Assembly: GCA_029721435.1 (NCBI GenBank)
Contig: CM056573.1
Coordinates: 48,768,501-48,832,500, forward strand
Reading direction: 5' to 3'
From: Gymnothorax reevesii
Taxonomy: Eukaryota > Chordata > Actinopteri > Anguilliformes > Muraenidae
Length of the DNA stretch: 64,000 nt
Both the position numbers and the translations under genes were made by a program. Numbering within the stretch: position 1 is the stretch's first letter; every line of letters begins with the position of its first letter. This document shows positions 22,271-35,400 of this stretch, piece by piece. Under the pieces are notes generated by a model. It did no database searches and was not told the DNA's origin. It was given only the letters and a program-made list of their open reading frames with translations.

Positions 22271-22715
22271 GATGTGATTATGGAATAATTAAATGACACA
22301 CCCACTGAATGATGCTTGTTAGCTTGATTTGCTTGTTCACGGCCACTTCAATTGCATGTGTTAACCCTTTGGTTACGATCCACTCATAAGAGATCATTTT
22401 GTGCCAAGGTTAGGGGGTGAAAGGGTTAATTATTCAAAAAACGCCTTGGCATACTGGTGAAACCCTGTCTAAACTTTTAATTTAATGTGACAAATCTAAT
22501 TTTAACCCTCGCATTCCCGCGTGCAAAAGACTTGAATTTTGCTAAATTCAAAGCGTCCGTGCTCACTGGAGCATGAAGCGTAAACCAAGATACTGGTATC
22601 ATTCGAAGCAGAATGACCCCCTCCACCAAGGTTTACACCCATATTTACAGAACTATTATCTATGTTAATTTTACGATGATTTTTCCGAGAGTATCATTTT
22701 TTCTGATACACCCTG

Positions 22716-23302
22716 TATATTGTGTCAGGTTTTGTCAATGAAAGAAAACATTATAGCTGCTACCAATGTGTTAAAAAAATAACAATAATGAGGCATCTGG
22801 TATACCCATTGGAATCACAATCCCAGCATAAACCAAGCGGGCTTTAATCCACAGTGAAGTACATTTTGATCTCTAACACATTCACAAGTTTTCATGGACA
22901 TGTAGAACCAAGCTGTGCAAATCGATCAGTAGTCATTTATGCGGTAAAGCTGAGGTAAGACATAAAACATGAAGTCTGTAAGGATACTCGAGATGCAACA
23001 GTGTCATACAAAAACAAGTTCAAGATGTTTTCCCTTCAGGCCCGAGACCACAGTGGAAAACAAGTATTGTTTCATAGCTTCCTTTTTAACCACCCCAATT
23101 TTGAACATAATGTGTGAATTTTACCACGCACAAGTGACATAACCATTCAATCACACTGTCATGGGGGTTCTATAATCTATAGAACAACAAAGAGCATATA
23201 GGACATTGAACATGAGGATACTGAGCAGAATATCCTAACAGCTGCCTTTAACAGGAGTGGGGCATCTCCCTCCATGTGCCCAACCTCATCTCCCTTGCTC
23301 CC
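22716..23302 (-). other. 3' flank and likely 3' UTR of the HP1 gene
   Basis: Follows the stop codon of the HP1 gene on the minus strand. No coding sequence. An ATTAAA polyadenylation-like hexamer (minus strand, 22843-22848) is a candidate transcript end. No canonical AATAAA was seen in the interval. Confidence 0.35.
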
Positions 23303-23426
23303 TCACTGCTGATCTTCATCCCCGCAGTGCCAGGTCAGCTTCTCCTCATAGAAGCTGATGACCACCTGAGGCCAGCTGGCACTGGCCTCCCGGGCTGACA
23401 ACAAGGCCACCTCCTCAGTGCCTTTC
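23303..23426 (-). CDS. cbx3-like: HP1 coding exon 4: end of chromoshadow domain
   Basis: Acceptor TGTGCCATCAG, then 124 bases to the TGA at 23303-23305. It encodes [33 protein letters not shown] and a short acidic tail GDEDQQ. The [10 protein letters not shown] helix is the HP1 dimerisation signature. The segment before it differs clearly from the DEADLVLAKEAN type of other HP1s. Confidence 0.95.
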
Positions 23427-26400
23427 CTGATGGCACAAACAAGAGAGGATGCACGGCATGAGCAGGCCATCTTGCTCGAACATGTTTTTTTTGTTACTTC
23501 ACAGCTCAATTAGATCACAAGTCAAAATTTTGGACACACTATTTGTATTACAGTGCCTAGTATTTTGTGAAATATTAGTGGTTTAACTGCTTAAATACAA
23601 AAACATCAAATTGTTTAAGCTAAGCAGTAACTTGTCAGAAGCTAGCTACAAAAAATAATTAACTTACCAGGGTATCCGGCAAAATTTTGGACTGAATAAA
23701 AAAAAGTCACATTTGGCATACAGATTAACAAACCCTTTCTATTTTCAAATATGTGAGTAGCAATCAATCTAGTAAGGCAACTCTGGAGCAAAAATATCAA
23801 GAGGAGGCAAACAACTAGTGCAAATTTGTGGGAGCTTATAAGGCTGAGCTGGCATGAACTCTAATAAACACGAGTGGCCGGTTGAAATATAATTACCTCC
23901 GCCATGGCCATTGCTCTCTTTCAATTATATTAGGTAGTTAAGGTAACATTAATGTTGAGAATAATTTTGCAAAACTAATAAAAGCAACTTTTATAACAAA
24001 TGTTCTTATATACGTAAATCTAACATGCATTCAACAACATTGTATTTGTCTTATAGGCAAGTGAATGTGCATTCTAATTCTTGCCAAAGATTTGCCCAAA
24101 TGTTAAGATTAGAGATATAGGCATAGTTTGTTTGTTCATGTCAATATAACCTAGGCATATATGTAAAAGAAAGAATCTACACATAAATGTATTTTAACTG
24201 CTAATATGTTATCTATTAGTAATGCCTACCAAGTTTTATTTATAGGCTACTTGATTTGAAACTGTATTAGTTGGTGCATCCCCATTACACTGTGAGCTGT
24301 CCTGCTGCAACTTCAGGTTTAACCCAAACTCGGAGATGAAGCCCACCGCTATATCAGAAAACAGTGATAACTAATGTTCTTGTCACTGTAGCTAGTCTAC
24401 TAAATAAAACTTGTATTTTTGCGTGCATAATTTATTGGAATGCGATTAAATAATATAAACCTTCACTGTGTGGAGCATTAGCCAAACCATGCACATGTAT
24501 GGCTTTTTTTGCACAATTTAATCATTTGTGATGGCACTTTAAGAGCCATTCTGTGAGAAAATGGCACTTTTTGAAGAATTTGAGGAGTTGACCACCATGG
24601 AATTGAATGAAACTTGGCAGATAGGTAGATATGGTAGTCTCACAGAAAAAGACAAAATTTTTAGGTCCGTATCTCAAGAAGTCTACCAGTGGCGCCACCT
24701 GCAGTCTCAGAAATAGGGGTATAGCAGGAGTCTATTTCTGATCCCCAAGGTATTATGCACTCTTTGGGGCTAATTATAGGACCTCAAGGTACCTGTGTGA
24801 ACATTTTTAGGGTCTAAAAGGCACTTTTATGTTCCAAAACAAATAAAAACCCACTTCTAAGGTACAACAGCAGTAACTTTGAGGGTACTGCCCCACTGGG
24901 GCAACATTTAGTAATGTCAATGACAGAATCATGCCGGGGAGTGATGCAGTGGCATCTGAGGGCCCGAAGATCACGGGCATCCAGTAAAGGTCTTCGCCCT
25001 TGTCCCTTACGCACAGAGATTTTTCCAGTTTCTCTGAATCTTTTGATGATGTTATGCACTGTCGATGATGAGACCTTCAAAGCCTTTACAGTTCGATGTT
25101 GAGGAACATTGTTTTTAAAGTATTACACATTTTTTTTTACACAAGCCTTCACAGGCTGGAGAGCCTCTGGCCATCTTTACTTCTGAGAGACTCAGCCTCT
25201 CTAAGACCTCCCTTTTATAGCCAATCATGTTACACACCTGATGCCAGTTATCTTAATTACTCGCTTAATGTTCTTTCAGCTGATTCTCTTATACACTGCC
25301 AGGCCAAAAAAAAAAAGTCACCATTTGGAAATTAACGAACAAATTCTATAATTGGATCATTATTGTGGTTATTAATATGTTTCAGCTGGCAATAATCATT
25401 TTACCCTGACTGATGAAGCGCGCCGCTACTCATTTCTTAAAAAATCATGTTGGAAGACACATCCCCTGATGGTGGAAAAGATGTTACAATATTTCAGAAC
25501 TAGCAAATTATTGGCCTGTATTTAGCAAAGAAAACCATGAATGACAAAAACAAGTATGAGGAATCATTTTCACAAACAAATTTGCCACCACAAAATCCTG
25601 ACCTTAAACACATTAAAAGTTATTGGGATGTGCTCAAGAATGACCACAGTGGTTCAACCATTATGTCGAGAAGACAAGATCTCGGCCAAAAATTATGGCA
25701 TTTCTGATCTAAAATAAATGTTCTGGCATTGCATATAGATGTTAAAACAATGACGAGAAGAATATGCACTGTAATCAAAGCTACAGGGGTTCCAACTAAA
25801 TATTTCAGTGTATGACTTTTTTTTTTGGCCGGGCAGTGTATATTAATTGCTTTTTTAGCCCTTTTTTTTTGCCAGTGTCCCAACTTTTTTGAGAACTGTT
25901 GCAGCCAGAAAATTTGAAATAAGCTCATTTTATGGATAAAAATTTTAAATGTCTCAGTTTGTAAATAACGTATTGTCTCATGTAATCTGAACGTCATTGC
26001 ATTGGGATTTTATTTGCAATTTACACTTTGTCCCAACTATTTTGGAATTGGGGTTGTAAAAATTTGGTTAAAAACCAGAAATAAAATTCAGTTAAAACGC
26101 CAGACTAAAAAGGTAAAAATAATAAAATGAATAAAAGTCAGTTGAAAGCCTGACGAAAAAGGTAGGTCTTGAGTTTGCTTTCAAAAATGTCCGTGTTCTT
26201 GGTCTGTCTCAGGTCCTCAGGCAGACCGTTCCACAAACATGGGCCATAATGGTAAAAGGAGGCCTCACCATACGTTTTGATAGAAACTTATGGAATAATT
26301 AAAAGGCTGTTGCCTGAAGACCTGAGAGTTCTAGAGGACTCATATGTCAAAAGCAAATCAGCTAAATAAATAGGACCAAGACCATTAAGAGCTTTAAAAA

Positions 26401-29400
26401 CCATTAAGAGGATCTTGAAATCGATTCTGCAGCAGACAGGTAGTCAGTGCAGAGACTTTAAAATTGGTGTGATGTGTGCTCTCTTTCTGGTCCTCATCAG
26501 AACCCGTGCAGCTGAGTTCTGAAGCAGCTGTAGTGGAGCAATGCTTTTCATAGGGAGACCAGAAAGATGAGCGTTACACTTGCACTTGCAGATGTAGCGA
26601 CGAACTGTAGTTACTGACAGTGGTTTTCTGAAGTGTTCCTGAGCCCGTGTGGTGATGTCCTTTACACACTGATGTCGGTTTTTGATGCAGTACCGCCTGA
26701 GGGATCGAAGGTCACGGGCATTCAATGTTGGTTTTCGGCCTTGTCGCTTACGTGCAGTGATTTCTCCAGATTCTCTGAACCTTTTGACGATATTACGGAC
26801 CGTAGATGATGAAATCCCTAAATTTCTTGCAATAGCTCGTTGAGGAATGTTATTTTTAAACTGTTCGACAATCAGCTAACGCATTTGTTCATTAAGTGGT
26901 GACCCTCGCCCCACCCTTGTTTGTGAATGACTGAGCATTTCAGGGAAGCTACTTTTATACCTAATCATGGCACCCACCTGTTCCTGAATAGCCCGTTCAC
27001 CTGTGGGATGTACCAAATAAGTGTTTGATGAGCATTCCTCAACTCTCTCAGTCTTTTTGCCACTTGTGCCAGCTTTTTGAAACATGTTGCAGGCATCAAA
27101 TTCCAAATGAGCTAATATTTGCAAAAAATTACAAAGTTTACCTGTTCAAACATTAAGTAAATTGTCTTTGCAATGTATTCAATTGAATATAGGTTGAAAA
27201 GGATTTGCAAATCATTGTATTCTGTTTTTATTTACGATTTACACAACGTGCAAACTTCACTGGTTTTGGGTTTTGTAGATAATCAGCTGTTCACGGTAAA
27301 TTTGGTAGATGACCGTTTGTTTGTTTTTCTTCCATCATCTCTCAGCTATTCTTCAGTTTCTCTTCAATCTTTTGATTTCTTCATTTATCCAGACAGGTGC
27401 CGGATTAGAAACTTATGTTTTTTTTTATTTTAAGGGGGCAACTGAATCAAGAGCGGACCTGAGTTTACAATTAAAACTGTCAACCATGAAATAAAATGAG
27501 GAGGGTAGAATATCTGCCGGAGTGTCATGTAAAAGATGAATAAAATTTCCAGCTACTTCTGAGGTAAGACAGCGTCTCCTCACAGTATGTTGTGGAATAA
27601 CTTGTTTTATGAAACAACTGGCAGTAAAATACACACAATAATGATCAGAAATGCCAAGATCCACAACAGAGGAGAGGCTGACAGATAAGCCGTGGGTTAT
27701 TACAAGGTCTAATGTATGGCCTCTGTTGTGGGTTGGCAAAGTGACATGTTGGTTAAAATTCATACAGTTCAACATGTTTAAAAAATCCGAGGTAAGAGAG
27801 TCTCATTGATTGTCCACATGAATGTTAAAATCTCCTACGATAATACTCTTATAATACTCTTATCATAGTTGGTCTGGATGATTGTGGACTTGTGAAAAAT
27901 CTGAGATAAGAGAGGAACATTTTTTTCAGTGGCCTGTAAACAGTCATACATAATATGGGAGGGCTGTTAAAAACAAATTCATGATATTCAAATGATAGAT
28001 ATTTGTCAAATGTACAGTCCTTAAAATCCAATGCTGTGGAGAGTATGATTGCGGTTCCCCCACCCTTCTTATCAGCCCTAGAAGAGAATAAAAAGCTATA
28101 TTTGGGTGCAGAAACTTTCATAAGTGTTGCTGGACCATCTGTGCCAAGCCATGCATAAAAACTTGCATTGGATGTCTTGTCTAAAATCAGGTCATTGATG
28201 AGAAATGATTTGTTTGAAAGAGACCGGACATTTCAAAGTGCCCTGTGCAGGGTAGTGTTGAAGGAAGGGCTAATTGTTGATGGTTTATATCTGTGTATAG
28301 TTTTGAGATTATTACGATTTATTCTAGAAGTCTCGTGGTGATTAAAACAGGGAATGATGACCAGAAAGTGACCATGTACTCATAGCAGGGGGCGCTCGCC
28401 AGCAGACTGGGGCATGAGCTGCACAACGGTGGCATAGAGGAGGAAATGTGTCCAGTAACTGTTATGGTGTCCAGGCGTAATTTGGGAATAATTTGTCAAG
28501 CGTGACTGTTTGTGGTAATGGCATGAAAAACATTAGTAGCCAGGGCACGGGAACCTTGTTGACTGGAGTGAATTCCATCTCTGCCAAAAAATGGCACGCA
28601 GTTCCAGAGGAGGTTAAAATTGTCACTTTAATTGCATAATGAGAGGAGCAGACTGACTATAGCCAGGTGTTGAGACTCAATAGCCTGCTAAAACGTCCTA
28701 TGCCTCGATAGAAGGAGGGGAGGGGTCCAGTAATAAAAACGGATTTGTTACAGTCCCTGAGAATGTTGAAAGGACTGATAAAATCTTGTTTTAAAATTTC
28801 ACTCTCACAATCTGCAGTAGGGTCGTTCCATATCAAATCAGCAAAAAAAAATCAAAATTGTCACCCCCACCCCCTCAGATTTTGCTCATATTTGGTTTCT
28901 AGGGTGTTTTCTGCCGGCAAAGCTGAAATTCCCAATATTAGCTCAATCGGAACAGCAGTTCCTGAGTTATGACCCACCCAATTTGGCAAAAATCAGCCAA
29001 AACAGGGGTATCCGTATATTTGTGGAAAATGAGGGAAAAATACACCCCTGCTTTTAGTATATAATATAGGGCACATATGGGGCTACAATTTTGTGTGGGT
29101 TTTGAGTCAAGGTCACGAGGTCAAGAAGGTCAAGGTCAAAGTAAAGGTCAAAAGGTCATCATATTTTATTTTTACCCTACATCAAATCTAAGGCCAGATT
29201 TGGATTCCTTGGTGAATTTCCAATTTCACACCAATTTTATTGTGGTGTTTTGTTGACACCAATTTTATCGGCCGGTGCCCGTTTTGGCTCATTTTTGCCA
29301 AATTGGGTGGGCCATAACTCAGGAACCACTGGTCAGATTGAGCTGATATTTGGAATTTCAGCTTTGCCAGCAAAAACCACCCTAGAAACCAAATTTGAGC

Positions 29401-32400
29401 AAAATCTGAGGGGGTAGGGTGACATCTATTGGGTAATCTGACATGGAATGACCCAGTATTGTTGGCCCCAATGTGAATCACAATGTTTCTGGCGCGTGGA
29501 TGGTCACACAGGAGAGCAGGGATCTACCTACCTAAACACTGCTGCAGACCAAGTACAAGCCGTCATGGAAAAGGCATTCCCTAATGGCTGTGGCCTCTTT
29601 CAGCAGGATAAGGCATCCTACCACACAGCAAAAATGGTTGGGGAATGGTTTCAGGAACACGAGTGCAAAGTGTTATCTTGGCCTCCAAATTCCCCAGATC
29701 TCAATCTAATCAAGCATCTGTGGGATGTGCTGGATAAACAAGGCCAATCCATAGAGGCCCCACCTCATAACTTACCGGACTTAAAGGACCTGCGGCTTAC
29801 ATCTTAGTGCCACATGCCACAGCACACCTTCAGAGTCCAGTGGAGTCCATGCCTCCACGGGTCAGAGTTGTTTTCGCAACAAAAGGGGCACCAACACAAT
29901 GTTGTTCAGGTGTTCATATTGCTAGGGCTGATCGGTGTACGTTCACTCAGCATTGCCATTCATAATTTGTGATTTGAGGCATTATACATTAATTTGTTTT
30001 CTCCTGTTTATTTTGGTATAAATGTTATAAGTAATTTTGTTATTATTAATATCTACTTAATATTGTTTGACTTTTACTGGCTTGTAAACTACATTGGTAT
30101 TGCCGTTTCAACTGATGTGGAAAAACACGGCATATGTTTTCGGTAAGCTGCTGGAATAGTCTATAAGGTCAGCAACACTTAAAAACACGACAAATTAAAC
30201 CATGAGCAATTAACAGCCTAAATAAAAAAAATAAACCAACTCTATATTTATTTAGTGTTATTTTCAGCTCGCATCTATTTGAGAGACACCATTAGAGTCC
30301 ATGAGAATTTTAGATTGTAATAGCAGTCTATTTTTATAATAATAAAAATATATTTTTGCAAATGCAATTTTAAATCCCAAAATAAAAAATTTTTTAAATA
30401 AAACATAGCCTGCACATTAGAATTTGTTGCTGTCTAGTCAAATAAAAGAATCAGCCTATTGTGTGGGTATACCTCAATTTCACAAGTGCCACAACAGAAT
30501 CTGCAAAGCAGCATCAAGGGGGATCAAACCACAGTTCAAAAATTTCTATCAACTGACCAATAGGAAAAAACGGTTCAGTGTTGGTCAACCAAGATTTTTT
30601 TTTTTGGTCGGGGACCGCCCTGGACTCTGCATTTTGCATTGCTCAGCTCTAACAAACCACGGAATATTGACGTCCTTTCTGTCTCTGAATTCATACAGCA
30701 CCAGTGACATTATTTGAATAAATAATAATAATAAGGTTATTATTTTTCTTGCAAAGTAATTGTCATCAATTTATTTTTTTATATAGAATTCATCAAAAAA
30801 TGTATGTCCAAGGTTTTGACTAATACAGTACATTCTCAACCCTCTTTGCAACAAGCCTAATTGAAACACATGATAATATACACTCTGATTTTCTGGAGCT
30901 GCCTTTAGTAAGAATTTGGGAATTCTTAGCAACAGAGAGGACTTCTTTACCATTTGACAAGGAACATGAGCTCCCCCTGTCTGTCAGTGGATCCAATGAT
31001 TCGTTCAGGTTCCAGATGGTTGAGAAGGCCGCCAGGGGTCCCTGCCTCTCGCTCGCCTGGATCCAGCACCTTGGTTTCTAGCTGCTCACTTCCAGACAGC
31101 TCCTGTGAGTGCAAGGGCACAGGCAGTGCTGTCACATTTACTGCATCAGGGTCATGTGGATAACCGTGAAAAGAGAAAACTCACTGCACCTCAAGGTGTT
31201 CTATTCCCTTTAATCCCATCTTTACTGCTTCTTGAGCAGCACAGAGAATCCTGTCAGACCACACAACATGGAGATGAATTTCACACTGCAGTCAAATATT
31301 GTCAGTGGATGACAGCAGGTTATAGCCTCGAAAAAAAAAACAGCAGTATTCTGCCCATAGGCAAAATTAATTGTTGCCGCTACAGGAAAGGGTATAGGGT
31401 GCAGAAACTAACAGGGCTCCTGGAATGTTCACAGCATTAATTTTTGAAAAAGTGAATCTTGGCCTGAAAGCTGTGCTGCAGGCGCAGTCATAGTGTCACC
31501 AGAACAAAAGGACTGCACTTATACACACAAAGATGTTAAGAGCAAAGTTCACCTGATTCCCATTAGAACAGTCTGACTTTCTACATTTGGAGATGTAGTT
31601 TCACCTAGTGGTGTCCATTAACTTAACAAACTCCATTAACAAACTTCAATGGTGTCCCAGGTTAAAGTTTTTTGAAAGGGAGTCTATAGGGAGTACCATA
31701 ACGTAGTTAACCACCTAGGGTACCACTGAAGTTTGCCAATGGCAGGCGCTTAAAATGCTCCAAGCCTTTTTTTCCCCTCATGTTTGTCATGGATTTTTCC
31801 AAACTTCAAGGGCATCCCAGCAGATTTTTCAAGGGATCTTTTAGTTGGAAGGGTCTTTTTTCAAATCCTGTGTTGATTTTGGTGGGACAACATTGAAGTT
31901 TGGGGAAAAAGGGCCAAAAAAAACGTAGCTAAAAACTGCTAATTACTTCTGAAAGTCATAGACTTTCATATTAATATTGAATATTTCAAAGTCATATTAC
32001 AAAAAACAACAAAACATCTGGGATCTTCTTTCATTTGTTTATAATTAACCAAAACAAAAATTTAAAAATAGGATCCAGGTGGTAGCACTGTTCATCAACA
32101 GTGATGCAGCTGAGCCTCAGTACACCAGGGCCAAGATTCTTTTCTTCCCTCATCTTCTAAGAAGATTTACCAACCTTTTTAAAACTGATCTTGTTTTGAT
32201 TGAGAAAGGTCAGTGCACTTGGGTAAACAAGCAGGTCACTGAGTGCAAATGCCATTGTCCCTGATTTTTTTAATTCAAGGTGTTTGATTTTGTCTGGATC
32301 TCTGAAAAATTAGCTCTTAAAGATGTGACTGCTGTGTTTTTGTGGAAGATGAAAATGTCTGTTGGTATTTTTACAACCCCAGAGGCAACCCCGGACTCAA

Positions 32401-35400
32401 AAGGGGAACAACACTAGCGAATCATAACAAAATATTGCTGAAATGAATGAGTTTCGCAACAGATAATGCAGCATTAGAGGCTGCGCTCACGGTGCCCCGT
32501 TCACTCCCATTATACGGATATACGCAGCTCTCTTTGGATCTAAATATCTTCCGAAGGACTTCTAGGGATATGAAAGTTATATGGGTGAGTAAATGATTGT
32601 ATTTTATGCCACAAATAATGTCAAAACTGAAAAAAACGGTACTTCTCCTTTAAGACAACATAACCGTTCAATAGCCTACAATATTTATTTTCACAGTCTA
32701 CTTAGTGAATTGTGCTCATGCAAATTATGACGTAACGTTGTCCCCCTGTGGTGAAATAATAGCTGATGCATCTGTGTCAGTTTTTTCATGTTTAATCATT
32801 ACTGAAGAACATTTCGTCCTAGGATGGAATACACAGTATTGGGATTACTGAACAAAAGTTTCTTAAAAATAAAAAAAATAAATTAAATATAGCTGATGCA
32901 TCAGGATCAGACAACTGTTGATTTGTGGGGGAAACTGAGTGTCATTACTGCTGCTCTCATATATTCATACATACACAAAACATGTATACAATAAGATCAT
33001 AAATGATTAAAGAGGGCAGTCAGAATAATACATCAGTACGGCTGTTGTCTGCCTTTCTGACTGTAGCTTACACTTCCTTGAAAAAGAAAATTTGATTTTG
33101 TAGTAATATTTTAGGTTAAAATAAAATTATTTAATCACAGTGCGATGCGTCATTATGCAGTACTTGTTCTGACTTTAAGTACAGAGGAAAATGGAGGGTT
33201 GCATCAACTAATTTAAGGTTATTTCTATTTAATTAGTGAACATATTATTCATTAACAATAGCAGACTCTCTCTGATGGTAAAATTGGTGTAATTGGTAAA
33301 AAACGAAATTCCAAAAAAATTTAAACGGAAAAAAATGGAATTTGGAAAAATTTTATAGGGCCCTATGTGGGGTAATTTGTGCTCTGCATTTCACCTATCC
33401 TACAGTTAGGAGCAGTGTGCAGCCACAGAGCAGCACCTGGGGACCAACTCCAGTTCTAAAGCCAGTTCCTTGGTCAGGGTAACTGGTTGGAGTGTTCATA
33501 TGACTAATATACACTGATATATACATTCATGGTGCTTTTTAAAACATGCAAGTGTCCCACACCATATGCACTACGGCATCCCCATACCATCAGAGATGCT
33601 GGCTATTGAACTGAACGCTGATAAAAAGAGGGGTGGTCTTTCTCCTCTTTTGCCTAAAGGACAAGACGCCCATATTTTCAACAAGAATGTCAAATTTCGA
33701 CTCGTCTGACCACAGGACACTTTGCTACAGTCTACTTTAAATGAGCCTTGGCCCAAAGAACATGGCGGCACTTCTGGATCATGCTAAACGATGGCTTCAT
33801 TTTTGCATGAAAGAGTTTTAGGTGGCATCTGAGGATGGCATGGTGGACTATGTTTACAGACAGTGGTTTCTTGAAGTATTCCTGGGCCCATTTAGTAATG
33901 TCAATGACAGAATAAAGCCGGTGAGTGATGCAGTGGCGTCTGAGGGCCGAAGATCACGGGCATCCAGTAAAGGTCTTCAGCCTTGTCCCTTATGCACAGA
34001 GATTTTTCCAGTTTCTCTGAATCTATTGATGATGTTATGCACTGTCGATGATGAGACCTTCAAAGCCTTTGCAATTTGACATTGAGGAACATTGTTTTTA
34101 AAGTATTCCACAATTTTTTTATGCAAGCCTTCACAGGTTGGAGAGCCTCTGGCCATCTTTACTGCTGAGAGACTCAGCCTCTCTAACACATCCCTTTTAT
34201 AGCCAATCATGTTGCACACCTGATGCCAGTTATCTTAATTACTTGCTAAATGTTCTTTCAGCTGATTCTTTTATGTATTAATTGCTTTTTCAGCCCATTT
34301 TTGCCTGAGTCCCAACTTTTTAGAGACCTGCTGCGGCCAGAAAATCTGAAATAAGCTCATTTTGTGGTTAAAAATGTAAAATGTCTCAGTTTCAACATTT
34401 GAAATGTTATCTGTGTTCTATTGTAAATAACATATTAGCTCATGTGATCTGAAAGTCATTGCATTTTGATTTTATTCACAATTTCCACTTCATCCCAACT
34501 ATTTCGGAATTAGGGTTATAATATTATTTAAGCGTAATTATAATAATCTTTGTTCAGTGTATTTCATTAGACGTAGAAGTAGGTTAGTAAGTGCTGGAAA
34601 TACATACAACGAAGTCGGGTGGTAAGTGAATCTCCTACGTATCATGCTGACCTCAGTCGGATTTTCACGTGTGTCTCCGGGTGACAGATCCTCTTCATTC
34701 TCGCCTTTGATGGTAAAGGTTTTCAGGAACTCTTCAATCAGCTCAGGACAGTCCAGATTGTCCTCAGGCTCCCAAGTGTTATCAGCACTGAGAACAAAAA
34801 TGGACACATAAATCACATAGAAATGCAAACACAAGACTGCAATAGACTCTCACTGACAAAAATCAGGATGGAAACGAAACAATGCTGCCATCTGCAGCAT
34901 TTTAACACATGCAGTGCTGCGAGAAAATATTGGCACCCTTCCCAATTCTCTCTGTTTTTACTTAATTGCTGCTCTGGTTATGCATTTTCAAAAAAAAAAA
35001 AAAACCAATAAGATAAGTAAATCATGCTAGGCGCTATATACCCCTCACCATGCCGAACAGGTGGACATGGCCAACCTTAAACTTAAAAAAATGAGGTCAA
35101 AATTGGGCCCATGACCTTTAAATCAAATAAGCTACCTGAGACCCCCAATATGCATACCTTGTAAAAACTGAGGGCTGTCCCAGCAATGGTTCAGCACATA
35201 TAGTGGACACGAGCAATGAGAAGACAAACAAACAGAAAAACAGACTCAAACAGATGGCACAGGGAAAGATACTACCCCATCAGCAAGAAGCACCGAGGGG
35301 GTAAAGACAAAATTAAAACAAACAAGAGTTGTCAGAAAGACAATAAAGCTCGCCTGGGCAAGGTTAAAGTTTTTCTGCACGCGGACGGACGCGGACGCTG

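Larger units (their letters stand above)
20356..22715 (-). mobile_element. Tc1/mariner-superfamily transposon with very long terminal inverted repeats
   Basis: A 2360-bp element flanked by TA on both sides (20354-20355 and 22716-22717). Ends read C(G/A)GGGTGTATCAG. The terminal inverted repeats extend for more than 300 bp: 20356-20790 and about 22400-22715 align on opposite strands, apart from a small insertion in the left arm. A single transposase on the minus strand occupies the interior. It is a near-complete but frameshifted copy just downstream of the HP1 gene. Confidence 0.9.

Noticed and set aside
30954..31163. Plus-strand 69-codon frame opposite HP1 exon 3
   Set aside because: Antisense of a well-supported exon.
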